A stretch of 64,000 nt of DNA from Trujillonella endophytica (GCF_019799905.1 NZ_JABGCI010000001.1:1116001-1180000), one strand, 5' to 3'; numbered from the stretch's first letter, positions 45,298 to 56,052 are shown. Program-made: numbers and translations. The notes: generated from the letters alone by a model not told the origin.

Positions 45298-46191
45298 TCA
45301 GCGGGCGGCCTCGCCCCGCTCCACCAGCGCGGTGATCCGCTCGGTGATCTCCGGCCACAGCGCCCGGGGCAGGTCGTGGCCCATGCCCTCGACCTCCCAC
45401 AGCTCCGCTCCCGGGATCGCCGCCGTGGTGGCCCGGCCGCCGCTGACGTCGACGAGCGTGTCCTGCGCGCCGTGGATCACCAGCGTGGGCACGGAGATCT
45501 CGCCCAGGTGCGGCGTCCGGTCGTCGGTGGTGAGGATCGCGGCCAGCTGGCGGGCGACGCCGGCCGGGTCGTGCGCGCGGTCGAAGGAGAGGCCGGCCCG
45601 GTCGCGCAGCGCCGGCTCGTCGAACTCGAACCCGGGGGAGCCGATCACCCGGTAGGTGTCGACGGCCCGCTGCAGCGCCTCGTCGCGGGTGCGGGCGGCC
45701 GGCGCGAACAGGACGCCGAGCGCCGCCTCGGCCGGGCCCCCGACGCTGCGGTCGCCGGTCGTGGACATGATCGAGGTGAGGCTGCGCACCCGCTGCGGGT
45801 GCCGGATCGCCAGCGACTGGGCGATCATCCCGCCCATCGAGGCGCCGACGACGTGGGCGCTGTCCCAGTCGAGCGCGTCGAGCAGGCCGGCGGTGTCGTC
45901 GGCCATGTCGGCCAGCGAGTACGCGGCGCTGCCGGCGCCGGACATGAGCGCGGCGACGTCCGGCGCGCCCGCGTGGTCGAGGTGGCTGGACAGCCCGATG
46001 TCGCGGTTGTCGAACCGCACGACGTGCAGACCGCGGTCGGCCAGGCCCCGGCAGAACTCGTCGGGCCAGCCGAGCATCTGCGTCGCCAGTCCCATGACGA
46101 GCAGCAGTGGCGTGTCCCCGGGCGTCCCGAAGCTCTCGTAGGCGATCTCGACGTCCCCGACGCTGGTGCGCTGCACCCCGTTGTGCTCCAT
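45298..46191 (-). CDS. Alpha/beta-fold hydrolase
   Basis: A 297-residue hydrolase: LLLVMGLATQMLGW, RFDNRDIGLSSHLD, the nucleophile elbow VGASMGGMIAQSLA, the acid in IHGAQDTLVDVSGG, and the histidine in VEGMGHDLPRALW. Family members include esterases and lactonases; the substrate is unknown. TAGCGT (46204-46199, minus strand) is 7 bases before the ATG, a leaderless start that rules out the longer frame. It is convergent with the SDR gene. Confidence 0.9.
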   Translation of the reverse strand: MEHNGVQRTSVGDVEIAYESFGTPGDTPLLLVMGLATQMLGWPDEFCRGLADRGLHVVRFDNRDIGLSSHLDHAGAPDVAALMSGAGSAAYSLADMADDTAGLLDALDWDSAHVVGASMGGMIAQSLAIRHPQRVRSLTSIMSTTGDRSVGGPAEAALGVLFAPAARTRDEALQRAVDTYRVIGSPGFEFDEPALRDRAGLSFDRAHDPAGVARQLAAILTTDDRTPHLGEISVPTLVIHGAQDTLVDVSGGRATTAAIPGAELWEVEGMGHDLPRALWPEITERITALVERGEAAR

Positions 46192-46198
46192 GGCGGCG

Positions 46199-46204
46199 AC
46201 GCTA
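46199..46204 (-). promoter_or_regulatory. Leaderless -10 element of the hydrolase gene
   Basis: TAGCGT on the minus strand with a 7-base gap to the ATG at 46191. It fixes the start codon. Confidence 0.55.
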
Positions 46205-46270
46205 GCCCGGCGGCTGTAGTGGGACACGGGCGGCGGTGTGGCCGGGGCGCGCGGTGGCTATCCGCAGGGC

Positions 46271-46750
46271 GTGACCGCCGCCGTGCCCCCGGTCCTGCCC
46301 CGCCGGGCGGCCCGTCGCCGCAGCCTGCTGACCGGCGCGATGCTCGGCGTCGCGGTCATGGCGGCCGCGGACGTCGTCGTGTTCCACCTGCTGCTCGGCT
46401 GGCACCACTTCTACGACCGCTCCACCACCTCGGTCGGGCTGCTCTCCGACGGGCTGCTGCAGACCGGCTACCTCGTGCTCCTGGTCGCCGGCGCCTTCCG
46501 GCTGGCCGACGCCCGCCGTGCCGGCACGCTGGCCCGCCGGTCCGCGGTCGCCGGCTTCGTCACCGGCCTGGGCGCCTTCCAGCTCTTCGACGGGCTGGTC
46601 GACCACAAGCTGCTGCGGCTGCACCAGGTGCGCTACGGGGTCGAGCTGCTGCCCTACGACGTGGCCTGGATCGGCGCCTCGCTGCTGCTGCTCGTCACCG
46701 GCGTGGGCCTGACGCTCGCCACCCGCGCCGAGGGGCGCGAGGAGGGGTGA
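46271..46750 (+). CDS. DUF2243 membrane protein
   Basis: A 159-residue protein with four spans. The first span ends in DVVVFHLLLGWHHFYD and the third contains FQLFDGLVDHKLLRLHQVRY, giving paired His residues typical of DUF2243. It precedes a CtaG-family gene with a GTGA overlap; the same pairing occurs in other bacteria, suggesting a shared role in the cytochrome oxidase or copper branch. GTG 46271 with TATCCG a few bases upstream may be leaderless. Confidence 0.85.
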   Translation: MTAAVPPVLPRRAARRRSLLTGAMLGVAVMAAADVVVFHLLLGWHHFYDRSTTSVGLLSDGLLQTGYLVLLVAGAFRLADARRAGTLARRSAVAGFVTGLGAFQLFDGLVDHKLLRLHQVRYGVELLPYDVAWIGASLLLLVTGVGLTLATRAEGREEG

Positions 46751-47565
46751 CCGGCGCGCTGGCCGCCGGCTGGCTGCTCGCCGCCGGCACGGCAGCGCTC
46801 CCGGCCGGGGTCTACCTCGCCGGCGTGCGGATCCGCGCGGACGGCGGCCGGACCTGGCCGCCGGGGCGGACGGCGTCCTGGCTGCTGGGCTGCCTGCTCG
46901 TCGGCGCCGCGCTCGCCCCACCGCTCGAAGCGGCCGCGACCCGCGCGCCGGGCCACATGGTGCAGCACCTGCTCCTCGGCGCCGCCGCACCGCTCGCGCT
47001 CGTGCTCGGTGCACCGGTGACCCTGCTGCTCGGCACGCTCGGCCCGACGGCGCGCCGGCCGGTGGCGGCGGTCCTGCACGCCCGGGCGCTGCGCGTCCTC
47101 GCGCACCCGGCCACCGGGGCGGTGCTCGCCGTCGGCGGGCTGTACCTGCTGTACCTCACGCCGCTGTACGCGCTGAGCACGCGCTCCGGGCCGGTGCACG
47201 CCCTCGTGCACGGGCACCTGCTCGCCGCCGGCAGCCTGTTCGCCTGGGCGGTCGCGGGTCCCGACCCGGCGCCGCGGCGACCCGGCACCGGCGTGCGGGT
47301 CGCCGTCGTGGTCGCCGCGGGCGGTGCGCACGCGGTCCTGGCCCAGCTGCTGTACGCGCGGGCCGGGGAGCTGCCGCCGGGCGCCGGGCTGACGGCGGGG
47401 GAGGTGCAGGCCGCCGCGCAGGTGATGTACCACGGGGGACACCTGGTGGACCTGGCGCTGGTCACCGCCCTGTTCGCCGCGCGGTACCGGCGGCGGTGGC
47501 GTTCGGCGTCCCGGCGCGACGTCCGGGGGCGCCGGGGGTCGGAGGCCGTGGCGCGCGCCGGGTGA
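46747..47565 (+). CDS. ctaG: Cytochrome c oxidase assembly protein, CtaG (caa3) family
   Basis: A 272-residue membrane protein with about seven spans. Family landmarks are GHMVQHLLLGAAAPLALVLG, LYLLYLTPLYALSTRSGPVHALVHGHLLAAG, and MYHGGHLVDLALV with conserved histidines. The family is tied to copper delivery to caa3-type oxidase. The basic C-terminal tail (RRRWRSASRRDVRGRR) is cytosolic. It overlaps the DUF2243 gene by 4 bases. Confidence 0.88.
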   Translation: MTGALAAGWLLAAGTAALPAGVYLAGVRIRADGGRTWPPGRTASWLLGCLLVGAALAPPLEAAATRAPGHMVQHLLLGAAAPLALVLGAPVTLLLGTLGPTARRPVAAVLHARALRVLAHPATGAVLAVGGLYLLYLTPLYALSTRSGPVHALVHGHLLAAGSLFAWAVAGPDPAPRRPGTGVRVAVVVAAGGAHAVLAQLLYARAGELPPGAGLTAGEVQAAAQVMYHGGHLVDLALVTALFAARYRRRWRSASRRDVRGRRGSEAVARAG

Positions 47566-47662
47566 TCGCCACGCTCCGCCGCTACGTGCGGGCCCACGGG
47601 GGAGCAGGTGTCGCGGGGGATGGACCAAGCCGGCCGGGGAGCGGCGACGTCGGCGATCTGTG

Positions 47663-47734
47663 TGCCCCCGGCAGGATTCGAACCTGCGCCCCTGCCTCCG
47701 GAGGGCAGTGCTCTATCCCCTGAGCTACGGGGGC
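47663..47734 (-). tRNA. tRNA-Arg (CCG anticodon)
   Basis: A 72-base cloverleaf on the minus strand. The acceptor GCCCCCG pairs with CGGGGGC, the D-arm has GCTC/GAGC, the anticodon stem CTGCC/GGCAG encloses CTCCGGA (anticodon CCG at 47701-47699, reading CGG), and the T-arm has GCAGG-TTCGAAT-CCTGC. The 3' CCA is not encoded. CGG is a common codon in this GC-rich genome. Confidence 0.96.
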
Positions 47735-47792
47735 TCGGGGCAGGAGAGAAGTTACCAGCCCCGCCCCGGCCGGCCGACGGCGGGATCGGCGG

Positions 47793-48467
47793 TCACGGCG
47801 GCGGCAGCGGGGTGCCGCCGCGCGCGACCAGCATGTCGGTCATCAGCGCCGTCTCGGCCGCCTGGGAGTCGGCGATCGACCCGGCCAGGGAGCGGACGGC
47901 GGCCTCGGCGGCGTTCTCGTCGGCGTACCGCGCCATCCCGGCGCCGCCCTCGTGGTGACGGATCATCAGCCGGAGGAACTCGACGTCGAAGGCCGTCCCC
48001 GAGAGGCTGCGCAGCTGCGCAAGCTCCTCCTCCGTCGCCATCCCCGGCATCTGGGCGCCGCCCGTGTCCATGCCGGACATGTCGTGGCCCGACATGGACT
48101 CGTCCCCCATCCAGGCCATCCGCTCACCTCCGGTGGGCGTCACGCCCCACAGCGTCAGCCAGCCCCGCATGCGGCCGACCTGGTTGTTCTGCGTCTCGGC
48201 GATGTCGAACGCCAGGCCGCGGACGGCGGGGTCGGTGCTCCGCTCGAGGGCGAGGTTGGCCATCTCGACGCCCTGCTCGTGGTGGATCGCCATGTCCCGC
48301 GCGAAGCCGGCGTCGACGGAGTCGACACCGGGGGTCGACGTCTCGTCGTCGCCGATGCCGAGCACGACCGCCAGACCGCCCCCCAGCAGCACGAGGGCGA
48401 CCGCGATGACGGCCGTCAGGACCGCGCGCAGGACGCCGCCCCGCGCCGGCCCGTCGGTGGAGCTCAT
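47793..48467 (-). CDS. DUF305 protein, membrane-anchored
   Basis: A 224-residue protein with one N-terminal membrane segment (LRAVLTAVIAVALVLLGGG) and an exported DUF305 domain. Two ferritin-like helical halves each carry HH motifs (AIHHEQGVEMANLAL, MIRHHEGGAGMARYAD). Between them is a Met/His-rich loop (GHDMSGMD, AQMPGM) that looks copper-binding. It is 10 bases below the DUF3105 gene; the two families co-occur in actinobacteria. The function is unproven; metal handling at the cell surface is a reasonable inference. Confidence 0.87.
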   Translation of the reverse strand: MSSTDGPARGGVLRAVLTAVIAVALVLLGGGLAVVLGIGDDETSTPGVDSVDAGFARDMAIHHEQGVEMANLALERSTDPAVRGLAFDIAETQNNQVGRMRGWLTLWGVTPTGGERMAWMGDESMSGHDMSGMDTGGAQMPGMATEEELAQLRSLSGTAFDVEFLRLMIRHHEGGAGMARYADENAAEAAVRSLAGSIADSQAAETALMTDMLVARGGTPLPPP

Positions 48468-48477
48468 GGTCGTGCGG

Positions 48478-49323
48478 TCAGTTGCCGGCGGCCGCGGCGC
48501 CGGACTCGGGGGCACCGCTCTCGGCGGCACCGCTCTCCGCGGCGGGCGGCGTCGCGGCGTCCTCGGCGGCGACCCGCGGGTCGGCGATGAAGTCGGGGTT
48601 CTGGCAGCTGGCCCCGACCTCGGGGTAGTAGTCGCCGTTGAGGGTGAGGAGGTCGGCGAACTGCTCCAGGCGCTCGTCGTCGGCGCTGTCCACCTTCAGC
48701 TGGTGGTTCCACGACTGGATGCTGATCGGCGAGTCCAGGCCGGCGTAGGGCGACATCATCCGGCCGTTCTCGCCGTCGACCAGCTCGGCGAGGGTGTCGA
48801 TCTGGTCGTCGGAGAGGGCCTCGGGGTCGTAGGTGATCCACACGGCGCCGTGCTCGAGGCTGTGCACGGCGTTCTCGTGCCGGATGTCGACGTCGTAGAC
48901 GGTCCCGGTGCAGTCGGCCCAGCCGGGCGCCGGCTCGTGGGGGCCGCCCACGGGCGGCGACTCGGCGTAGTCGACGACGGTCGTGACGTGCTCCTGGCCC
49001 TCGGCGTAGTCGTAGGTCTGCAGCCCGGCGATGTCGCCCGGGCCGTCGGCCTCGTTCGCCTCGGACTCGCGCACCTGGAGGACGGCGTAGGTGAGGACGG
49101 CGCCGGCGAAGACGACGACGGCGATCGCGGCGGCGATCAGCCCCCACGGGCGCTGCGGCGAGACGACGTTGGCCGTCGGACGGGCGCGACCGCCCTTGCC
49201 CGCCCCGCCGCGGGCCCCGGCCGGCCGGGAGCCGCTGCCGCCCCGGCCGGACGACGCCGAGGCACCCCGGCCGGACGCTCCGCGCGCGCTCCGGGGGTCG
49301 TCGGGCTTACCGTCCTTGGGCAC
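48478..49323 (-). CDS. DUF3105 protein, membrane-anchored
   Basis: A 281-residue protein. A basic, Gly/Ser/Arg-rich cytosolic tail (~45 residues) precedes one span (WGLIAAAIAVVVFAGAVLTYA); the exported part is DUF3105, with VDIRHENAVHSLEHGAVWITY, YAGLDSPISIQSW and two cysteines (WADCTGT, ASCQNPDF) that may form a disulfide. The C-terminus is a low-complexity Ala/Ser/Glu repeat (AAESGAAESGAPESGAA). Its clustered histidines suggest metal binding. GTG 49323 has GAGGAG upstream. Confidence 0.86.
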   Translation of the reverse strand: MPKDGKPDDPRSARGASGRGASASSGRGGSGSRPAGARGGAGKGGRARPTANVVSPQRPWGLIAAAIAVVVFAGAVLTYAVLQVRESEANEADGPGDIAGLQTYDYAEGQEHVTTVVDYAESPPVGGPHEPAPGWADCTGTVYDVDIRHENAVHSLEHGAVWITYDPEALSDDQIDTLAELVDGENGRMMSPYAGLDSPISIQSWNHQLKVDSADDERLEQFADLLTLNGDYYPEVGASCQNPDFIADPRVAAEDAATPPAAESGAAESGAPESGAAAAGN

Positions 49324-49463
49324 AGCTTCTCCTCGTGCTCGTCCACGCGAGCCCGCATGCCGCCGGCCCACCGGGCGGCGCTCCGGCGCCTCCCGGGCAG
49401 CGAGTCTAGGTCGGCAACCTGTGTGCGCCCCGGACCTCGACCGGGGCGTCCCGACCGGCCCCG

Positions 49464-49469
49464 TACGAT
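49464..49469 (+). promoter_or_regulatory. Leaderless -10 element of the argS operon
   Basis: TACGAT ends 6 bases before the argS GTG, so the operon message should begin at the start codon and cannot carry a leader-based attenuator. The 152-base divergent gap to the DUF3105 gene shows no other signal. Confidence 0.65.
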
Positions 49470-49475
49470 CGCGCG

Positions 49476-51137
49476 GTGACACCCGAGCAGTTGCGCGACC
49501 TCGTCCGGACCGCGGTCGGGGCGGCTGTCGAGCGCGGCACGCTCGCCGTCGCCGTCCCCGACGAGCTGGTCATCGAGCGCCCGAAGAACCCCGACCACGG
49601 CGACTACGCGACCAACGTCGCGCTCCGGCTCGCCAAGCCCGCCGGCCGGCCGCCCCGCGAGGTCGCCGAGGCACTGGCCGTCGAGCTGCGCGCGCTGTCC
49701 GGCATCGCCGGGGTCGACGTGGCCGGGCCCGGCTTCCTCAACATCACCCTGGCCAAGGACGCGCTCGGGCAGATCGCCGTCCGGGCGGTCACCGGAGGGG
49801 AGGCCTACGGGCGCACCGACACCCTCGCCGGACAGCGCCTGAACCTGGAGTTCGTCTCCGCCAACCCCACCGGGCCGGTGCACATCGGCGGCACGCGGTG
49901 GGCCGCCGTCGGCGACGCGCTGGGCCGGCTGCTCACGGCCAGCGGGGCCGAGGTCAGCCGGGAGTACTACTTCAACGACGCCGGCTCGCAGATCGACCGG
50001 TTCGCGCGCAGCCTGCAGGCGGCTGCTCTCGGGCAGCCGGTCCCGGACGACGGCTACGCGGGCGACTACATCGGCGAGATCGCGGCGCAGGTCGTGGCCG
50101 CGGAGCCCGGCGTGCTGGACCTGCCCGCCGAGGAGCAGCAGGAGCGGTTCCGGGTCCGCGGCGTCGAGCTGATGTTCGCCGAGATCAAGCGCAGCCTGGC
50201 CGGCTTCGGGGTCGTCTTCGACACCTACTTCTCCGAGAAGACGCTGCATGACAGCGGCGCGCTGGAGAAGGCGGTCGCCCGGCTGCGCGAGCAGGGGCAC
50301 GTCTACGAGTCCGACGGCGCCGTCTGGCTGCGGACGACCGACTTCGGTGACGACAAGGACCGGGTGCTGGTCAAGGGCGACGGCGAGCCGACCTACTTCG
50401 CCGCCGACTGCGCGTACTACCTCGACAAGCGGGAGCGCGGTTTCGACCGGGTCGTGATCATGCTCGGCGCCGACCACACCGGCTACGTCGGCCGGTACAA
50501 GGCGCTGGTCGCGGCGATGGGCGACGACCCGCGGGTCAACCTCGAGATCCTGATCGGCCAGCTGGTCAACCTGGTGCGCAACGGCGAACCCGTGCGGATG
50601 AGCAAGCGGGCCGGCACGGTGGTCAACCTCGAGGACCTGGTCGACGCGATCGGCGCCGACGCGGCGCGCTACGCCCTGGCCCGGGCCTCGGTCGACCAGC
50701 AGATCGACCTGGACCTGGACGCCTGGACGCGGCAGACCAACGACAACCCGGTCTTCTACGTGCAGTACGCGCACGCCCGCATCTCGTCGCTGCTGCGCAA
50801 CGCCGCCGACCTGGGCCTGCACCTGGGCGAGCCGGCCGACGTCGACACCGCCTCCCTCGAGCACCCGCGCGAGGGCGACCTCCTGCGGGCGATCGCCGAG
50901 TTCCCCCGGGTCGTGGCCTCCGCCGCCGAGCTGCGCGCCCCGCACCGGGTGGCGCGCTACCTCGAGGAGCTGGCCGGCACCTACCACCGGTTCTACGACT
51001 CCTGCCGCGTGCTGCCACGCGGCGACGAGGAGGCGACGCCACTGACCACCGCCCGGCTGTGGCTGTGCGCGGCCACCGCCGTCGTCCTGCGCAACGGCCT
51101 GGCCGTGCTCGGCGTCTCCGCCCCGGAGCGGATGTGA
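49476..51137 (+). CDS. argS: Arginyl-tRNA synthetase
   Basis: A 553-residue class I synthetase. The HIGH-type motif is in [15 protein letters not shown], the KMSKS-type loop in [12 protein letters not shown], and the C-terminal anticodon-binding domain ends in [21 protein letters not shown] sequence. The N-terminal additional domain (~1-90) carries [17 protein letters not shown]. It opens a five-gene operon with lysA, as in corynebacteria and mycobacteria, each gene overlapping the next by 4 bases. Confidence 0.97.
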   Translation: MTPEQLRDLVRTAVGAAVERGTLAVAVPDELVIERPKNPDHGDYATNVALRLAKPAGRPPREVAEALAVELRALSGIAGVDVAGPGFLNITLAKDALGQIAVRAVTGGEAYGRTDTLAGQRLNLEFVSANPTGPVHIGGTRWAAVGDALGRLLTASGAEVSREYYFNDAGSQIDRFARSLQAAALGQPVPDDGYAGDYIGEIAAQVVAAEPGVLDLPAEEQQERFRVRGVELMFAEIKRSLAGFGVVFDTYFSEKTLHDSGALEKAVARLREQGHVYESDGAVWLRTTDFGDDKDRVLVKGDGEPTYFAADCAYYLDKRERGFDRVVIMLGADHTGYVGRYKALVAAMGDDPRVNLEILIGQLVNLVRNGEPVRMSKRAGTVVNLEDLVDAIGADAARYALARASVDQQIDLDLDAWTRQTNDNPVFYVQYAHARISSLLRNAADLGLHLGEPADVDTASLEHPREGDLLRAIAEFPRVVASAAELRAPHRVARYLEELAGTYHRFYDSCRVLPRGDEEATPLTTARLWLCAATAVVLRNGLAVLGVSAPERM

Positions 51138-52672
51138 GGGCGCACCCGGCGGGGCCGCTGCATGGGGCGTTCGAGGTCGCGGCGGCGGTCGGGGCGCCGC
51201 CCGCCGACCTGGTCGCGCTCGACCCGCACGTGTGGCCGCGCTCGGCCACGCGGGTCGACGGCGAGCTGCACCTGGCCGGCCGGCCGGTCAGCGAGCTGGC
51301 CCGCGAGCACGGCACGCCGCTGTTCGTCCTCGACGAGGCCGACTTCCGCGGCCGCGCCGCCGACTTCGCCACCGCCTTCGGCGGTGACGGGATGGACGCC
51401 GACGTCCACTACGCCTCCAAGGCGTTCCTGTGCGGCCAGGTGGCCCGCTGGATCGCCGAGGACGGGCTGCACCTGGACGCCTGCAGCGGCAACGAGCTCG
51501 CCGTGGCGCTGGCCGCCGGGTTCCCGGCCGAGCGGATCGCGCTGCACGGCAACAACAAGTCACTGGTCGAGCTGCAGCTGGCCGTCGACGCGGGCATCGG
51601 CCACGTCGTCGTCGACTCCTTCGACGAGATCGAGCGGCTGGTGCCCATGGCCGCCGCCCGGGTCGCCGGTGGCGGTTCGCCGGTGCCGGTCCTCATCCGG
51701 ACGACGGTGGGCATCGAGGCGCACACCCACGAGTTCATCGCCACGGCGCACGAGGACCAGAAGTTCGGCTTCTCCCTGGCCACGGGCGACGCGCTGACCG
51801 CCGCGGTCCGCATCATCCGGGAGCCGGCGCTGCACCTGACGGGGCTGCACAGCCACATCGGCTCGCAGATCTTCGACACCGCGGGCTTCGAGGCGGCCGC
51901 CCACCGGGTCGTCGGCCTGCTGGGCCAGATCGCCCAGGCGACCGGCCAGGTGCTCGGGGAGCTCAACCTCGGCGGCGGGTTCGGCATCGCCTACCTGCCC
52001 GACGACGACCCGGTCAGCCCGGCCGACGTCGCCCGGCGGCTGCGCACGGTCGTGGCGGCCGAGTGCGCCGCGCTCGACCTGCCGGTGCCGCGGCTGGCCG
52101 TCGAGCCGGGCCGCGCCATCGCCGGCCCCGGCACCGTGACCCTGTACGAGATCGGCACCATAAAGCCGGTCCGGCTCGGCTCCGGCAGCTCCTCCGGGAC
52201 GCCGGCCGTGCGCAACTACGTCTCCGTCGACGGCGGGATGAGCGACAACATCCGCACCGCCCTCTACGACGCCGCCTACACCTGCGTGCTGGCCAACCGG
52301 ACCTCCACCGCGCCGCCCGCGCTGTGCCGGGTCGTGGGCAAGCACTGCGAGAGCGGGGACGTGCTGGTCCGCGACCTGTGGCTGCCCTCCGACGTCGTCC
52401 CCGGGGACCTGCTCGCGGTCGCCGCCACCGGGGCCTACTGCTGGTCGATGGCGAGCAACTACAACTACCTGCTCAAGCCGCCGGTGGTCGCCGTCCGGGA
52501 CGGCGTCGCCACCGAGATCGTGCGCCGTCAGACACTGTCCGACGTGTTCGCCCTCGACGCCGTCCTCGCCGGGATGCCCGCGCCCTCGCCGGCGATCGAC
52601 CAGCCGGCGCCGGAGCACCCGGTGGGGGCTCGGTCGACGAGCTCGCGAGTCGGCGCGGAGGCGCAGTCGTGA
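51134..52672 (+). CDS. lysA: Diaminopimelate decarboxylase
   Basis: A 512-residue PLP enzyme making lysine from meso-diaminopimelate. The PLP lysine is in [21 protein letters not shown] and [11 protein letters not shown] bind the cofactor phosphate; [12 protein letters not shown] holds the substrate-binding Cys region (GKHCESGD). It has a longer N-terminus (~45 residues) and a ~30-residue C-terminal tail than the minimal family. It is translationally coupled to argS and hom through GTGA overlaps. Confidence 0.96.
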   Translation: MRAHPAGPLHGAFEVAAAVGAPPADLVALDPHVWPRSATRVDGELHLAGRPVSELAREHGTPLFVLDEADFRGRAADFATAFGGDGMDADVHYASKAFLCGQVARWIAEDGLHLDACSGNELAVALAAGFPAERIALHGNNKSLVELQLAVDAGIGHVVVDSFDEIERLVPMAAARVAGGGSPVPVLIRTTVGIEAHTHEFIATAHEDQKFGFSLATGDALTAAVRIIREPALHLTGLHSHIGSQIFDTAGFEAAAHRVVGLLGQIAQATGQVLGELNLGGGFGIAYLPDDDPVSPADVARRLRTVVAAECAALDLPVPRLAVEPGRAIAGPGTVTLYEIGTIKPVRLGSGSSSGTPAVRNYVSVDGGMSDNIRTALYDAAYTCVLANRTSTAPPALCRVVGKHCESGDVLVRDLWLPSDVVPGDLLAVAATGAYCWSMASNYNYLLKPPVVAVRDGVATEIVRRQTLSDVFALDAVLAGMPAPSPAIDQPAPEHPVGARSTSSRVGAEAQS

Positions 52673-53961
52673 ACGCGCCGCTGAAGGTCGCGCTGCTGGG
52701 CTGCGGGACCGTCGGGGGAGCGGTGCTGCGCCTGCTCGACGAGCAGGGTGAGGAGCTGGCCGCGCGCATCGGCCGGCCGGTGGAGGTGGCCGGGGTCGCC
52801 GTCCGCCGTCCTGACCGGCACCCCGAGGTGCCCGCGCACCTGCTCACCACCGACGCGGAGGGCCTGGTCACCCGGGACGACGTCGACCTCGTCGTCGAGG
52901 TCATCGGCGGCATCGAGCCCGCCCGCACGCTGCTGCTGGCCGCGTTCGCCGCCGGCAAGTCGGTGGTCAGCGCGAACAAGGCGCTGCTGGCCGAGGACGG
53001 GGTGGCGCTGCACGAGGCGGCGGCGAAGGCCGGGGTCGACCTCTACTACGAGGCCGCGGTCGCCGGCGCGATCCCGATGCTGCGACCGCTGCGCGAGTCG
53101 CTGGCCGGTGACCAGCTGCGCCGGGTGGTCGGCATCGTCAACGGCACGACCAACTACATCCTGTCCCGGATGGCCGAGACCGGCGCCGGCTTCACCGAGG
53201 CACTGGCCGAGGCCACCGACCTCGGGTACGCCGAGGCCGACCCGACGGCCGACGTCGACGGCTTCGACGCCGCGGCGAAGGCGGCCATCCTCGCGTCGCT
53301 GGCGTTCCACACGGCGGTCACCGCGGCCGACGTCTACCGCGAGGGCATCTCCGCCGTGACGGCCGCCGACGTCGCGCGCGCCGCCGAGATCGGCTGCACC
53401 GTCAAGCTCCTGGCGATCTGCGAGAAGGTCGACGGCGACGACGGTGCATCGGTCGCCGTCCGCGTGCACCCGGCGATGATCCCGACGACGCACCCGCTGG
53501 CCGCCGTGGGCGGGGCGTTCAACGCCGTCTTCGTCGAGGCCGAGGCCGCCGGAGAGCTGATGTTCTACGGCCGCGGCGCCGGCGGCGAGCCGACCGCCAG
53601 CGCCGTGCTCGGCGACCTGGTCGCCGTGGCCCGCAACCGCGTGGCCGGCGTCGCCGGTCCGGGCGTCACCACCTATGCGGGGCTGCCGGCGCGGCCGATC
53701 GCCGAGACGCCGACCCGGTACCACGTGAGCCTCGACGTGGCCGACAAGCCCGGCGTGCTGGCGACGGTGGCGCAGGAGTTCGCCGCCCACGGCGTCAGCA
53801 TCGCGACCGTGCGCCAGGACGGGCACGGGGACGCCGCGACGCTGGTCATCGTCACGCACAGCGCGCCCGACGCGGCGCTGTCGGCGACCGTCACCGCCCT
53901 GCGGGGGATGCCCGCGGTCCGCGGGGTCACCAGCGTGCTTCGAGTGGAGGGGCTGTCATGA
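52669..53961 (+). CDS. hom: Homoserine dehydrogenase with C-terminal ACT domain
   Basis: A 430-residue enzyme reducing aspartate semialdehyde to homoserine. The NAD(P) loop is [12 protein letters not shown], catalytic residues lie in [14 protein letters not shown] and [16 protein letters not shown], and the last ~80 residues ([21 protein letters not shown]) form an ACT domain for threonine feedback. No aspartokinase is fused. It overlaps lysA and thrC. Confidence 0.97.
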   Translation: MNAPLKVALLGCGTVGGAVLRLLDEQGEELAARIGRPVEVAGVAVRRPDRHPEVPAHLLTTDAEGLVTRDDVDLVVEVIGGIEPARTLLLAAFAAGKSVVSANKALLAEDGVALHEAAAKAGVDLYYEAAVAGAIPMLRPLRESLAGDQLRRVVGIVNGTTNYILSRMAETGAGFTEALAEATDLGYAEADPTADVDGFDAAAKAAILASLAFHTAVTAADVYREGISAVTAADVARAAEIGCTVKLLAICEKVDGDDGASVAVRVHPAMIPTTHPLAAVGGAFNAVFVEAEAAGELMFYGRGAGGEPTASAVLGDLVAVARNRVAGVAGPGVTTYAGLPARPIAETPTRYHVSLDVADKPGVLATVAQEFAAHGVSIATVRQDGHGDAATLVIVTHSAPDAALSATVTALRGMPAVRGVTSVLRVEGLS

Positions 53962-55046
53962 CCGGAACGCTGCGCGGGGCCGTGTCCCCGCACTGGCCGG
54001 GGCTCATCGAGGCCTACCGCTCCCGGCTCCCGGTCAGCGAAAGCACGCCGGTGGTGACGCTGCAGGAGGGCGCCACCCCGCTGGTCCCCGCCGTCGAGAT
54101 CTCCCGCCGCACCGGCTGCGACGTCTTCCTCAAGGTCGAGGGCGCCAATCCCACCGGTTCCTTCAAGGACCGCGGGATGACGATGGCCATCACCAAGGCC
54201 AAGGAGGAGGGGGCGCAGGCGGTCATCTGCGCCTCCACCGGCAACACCAGCGCCAGTGCCGCCGCCTACGCCGCGCGCGCCGGGATGGTCTGCGCCGTCC
54301 TGGTCCCCACGGGCAAGATCGCGCTCGGCAAGCTGGCCCAGGCCCTGGTGCACGGGGCCAAGCTCCTGCAGGTCGACGGCAACTTCGACGACTGCCTGGC
54401 ACTGGCCAGCAAGCTGGCGATCGACTACCCGGTCAGCCTGGTCAACAGCGTCAACCAGTACCGGATCGAGGGCCAGAAGACGGCGTCGTTCGAGATCGTC
54501 GACGTCCTCGGCGACGCCCCCGACATCCACTGCCTGCCGGTCGGCAACGCCGGCAACATCACCGCCTACTGGCAGGGCTACCGCGAGTACGCCGCCGACG
54601 GGATCTCCTCCCGCACCCCGCGGATGTGGGGCTTCCAGGCCGCCGGCTCCGCCCCGATCGTCGACGGCGCCGTGGTGGAGCACCCGCAGACCATCGCCAC
54701 GGCCATCCGCATCGGCAACCCCGCCTCGTGGACCAAGGCGCTGACGGCCCGCGACGACTCCGGCGGGCGCATCGACGCCGTCACCGACCGGGAGATCCTC
54801 GCCGCCTACCGGCTGCTGGCCCGCAGCGAGGCGGTCTTCGTCGAGCCGGCGTCGGCCGCGTCGGTCGCCGGGCTGCTCAAGGTCGCCGCGGCCGGCGAGC
54901 TCGAGCCCGGTCAGCGCGTCGTCTGCACGGTGACCGGCAACGGGCTCAAGGACCCGGAGTGGGCCATCTCCGGTGCGCCGGCCCCGGTGACGATCCCCGT
55001 CGACGCGGCCGCCGCGGCCGCGCAGCTCGGCCTGAGCGGGTCGTGA
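53958..55046 (+). CDS. thrC: Threonine synthase
   Basis: A 362-residue PLP enzyme converting O-phosphohomoserine to threonine. The PLP lysine is in [13 protein letters not shown], the phosphate loop in [14 protein letters not shown], and [14 protein letters not shown] is diagnostic. It is of the shorter bacterial type found in mycobacteria. The ATG overlaps hom and the stop overlaps thrB. Confidence 0.97.
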   Translation: MTGTLRGAVSPHWPGLIEAYRSRLPVSESTPVVTLQEGATPLVPAVEISRRTGCDVFLKVEGANPTGSFKDRGMTMAITKAKEEGAQAVICASTGNTSASAAAYAARAGMVCAVLVPTGKIALGKLAQALVHGAKLLQVDGNFDDCLALASKLAIDYPVSLVNSVNQYRIEGQKTASFEIVDVLGDAPDIHCLPVGNAGNITAYWQGYREYAADGISSRTPRMWGFQAAGSAPIVDGAVVEHPQTIATAIRIGNPASWTKALTARDDSGGRIDAVTDREILAAYRLLARSEAVFVEPASAASVAGLLKVAAAGELEPGQRVVCTVTGNGLKDPEWAISGAPAPVTIPVDAAAAAAQLGLSGS

Positions 55047-55993
55047 CCGCGGCTCGCACCTCCGTGCGCATCCGGGTGCCGGCCACGAGCGCCAACCTCG
55101 GGCCCGCCTTCGACTGCGCCGGACTGGCCCTGAGCTGCACCGACGACCTCGAGTTCACCGTGACCGACGGCGGCCTGTCGGTGACCATGACCGGCGAGGG
55201 CGCCGACGCGCTGCCGACCGACGAGTCCCACCTCGTCGTCCGCGCCTTCCGCGCCGCGTGCGACGAGCTGGGCTGGACCCCGCCGGGGCTGCGGCTGTCC
55301 ACGGTGAACGCCATCCCGCAGGGCCGGGGGATGGGCTCGTCCGCCGCCGCGGTCGTCGGCGGGGTGTTCGGTGCCTGGGCGCTGTGCCCCGAGGTCGGCG
55401 GGATCGACCTCGACGCGGTCCTCCGCCTGGCGGACCGGTTCGAGGGGCACGCCGACAACGTCGCCGCCTGCCTGCACGGCGGCATGACGCTCGCGTGGCA
55501 GGGGCCCGGGGGCCCGGTCGCCGAACGGCTCGACGTCGACCCGCGCATCCAGCCGCTGCTGCTCGTCCCCGACAGCACGCTGTCCACCAGCGCGGCCCGC
55601 GGCCTGCTGCCCGAGGCGGTGCCGCACCGCGACGCCGCCTACAACGCCGGGCGGGCCGCGCTGCTGGTCGCGGCGCTGACCTGGGACCCGGCGCTCCTGC
55701 TGCCCGCCACCGAGGACCGGCTGCACCAGCGGCAGCGGGCCGAGGCCATGCCCGACAGCCTCGCGCTGGTCGACCGGCTGCGCGCCGAGGGCCTGGCCGC
55801 CGTCGTCTCGGGTGCCGGCCCCAGCGTGCTGGTGCTCGGCCGCCGGCACCCCGAGGACGACCTGGTCGACTTCGGCGACGGGGTCGAGGTGCGGCGGGTG
55901 GCCGGCCTCACCCCGCCCGGCTGGCGACTCATGCCGCTGTCGGTCGACGGCACGGGCGTGCGGGTGCTCTCGGGCGCTCAGGTATCGTCCTGA
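55043..55993 (+). CDS. thrB: Homoserine kinase
   Basis: A 316-residue GHMP kinase. The substrate motif is [16 protein letters not shown], the ATP loop [16 protein letters not shown], and the third GHMP motif [12 protein letters not shown]. It completes the argS-lysA-hom-thrC-thrB operon. Gene order thrC before thrB means the message encodes the later step first, as in M. tuberculosis. A small hairpin (56002-56025) follows the stop. Confidence 0.97.
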   Translation: MTAARTSVRIRVPATSANLGPAFDCAGLALSCTDDLEFTVTDGGLSVTMTGEGADALPTDESHLVVRAFRAACDELGWTPPGLRLSTVNAIPQGRGMGSSAAAVVGGVFGAWALCPEVGGIDLDAVLRLADRFEGHADNVAACLHGGMTLAWQGPGGPVAERLDVDPRIQPLLLVPDSTLSTSAARGLLPEAVPHRDAAYNAGRAALLVAALTWDPALLLPATEDRLHQRQRAEAMPDSLALVDRLRAEGLAAVVSGAGPSVLVLGRRHPEDDLVDFGDGVEVRRVAGLTPPGWRLMPLSVDGTGVRVLSGAQVSS

Positions 55994-56001
55994 TAACGAG
56001 G

Positions 56002-56025
56002 AACACCCCGGCGTCAACCGGTGTT
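56002..56025 (+). terminator. Weak hairpin after thrB
   Basis: AACACC and GGTGTT pair around a 12-base loop in which GG/CC can extend the stem after a CC bulge. It starts 9 bases after the thrB stop and touches the -35 of the rho promoter. Its strength is modest, so read-through into rho is likely. Confidence 0.4.
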
Positions 56026-56052
56026 GTCCTGCCCGTGAGCTGCATCTAGGCT
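56024..56052 (+). promoter_or_regulatory. rho promoter
   Basis: TTGTCC (56024-56029), 17 bases, TAGGCT (56047-56052): a good housekeeping-type promoter. The start point would be near 56059, giving a leader of about 186 bases before rho. Confidence 0.65.
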
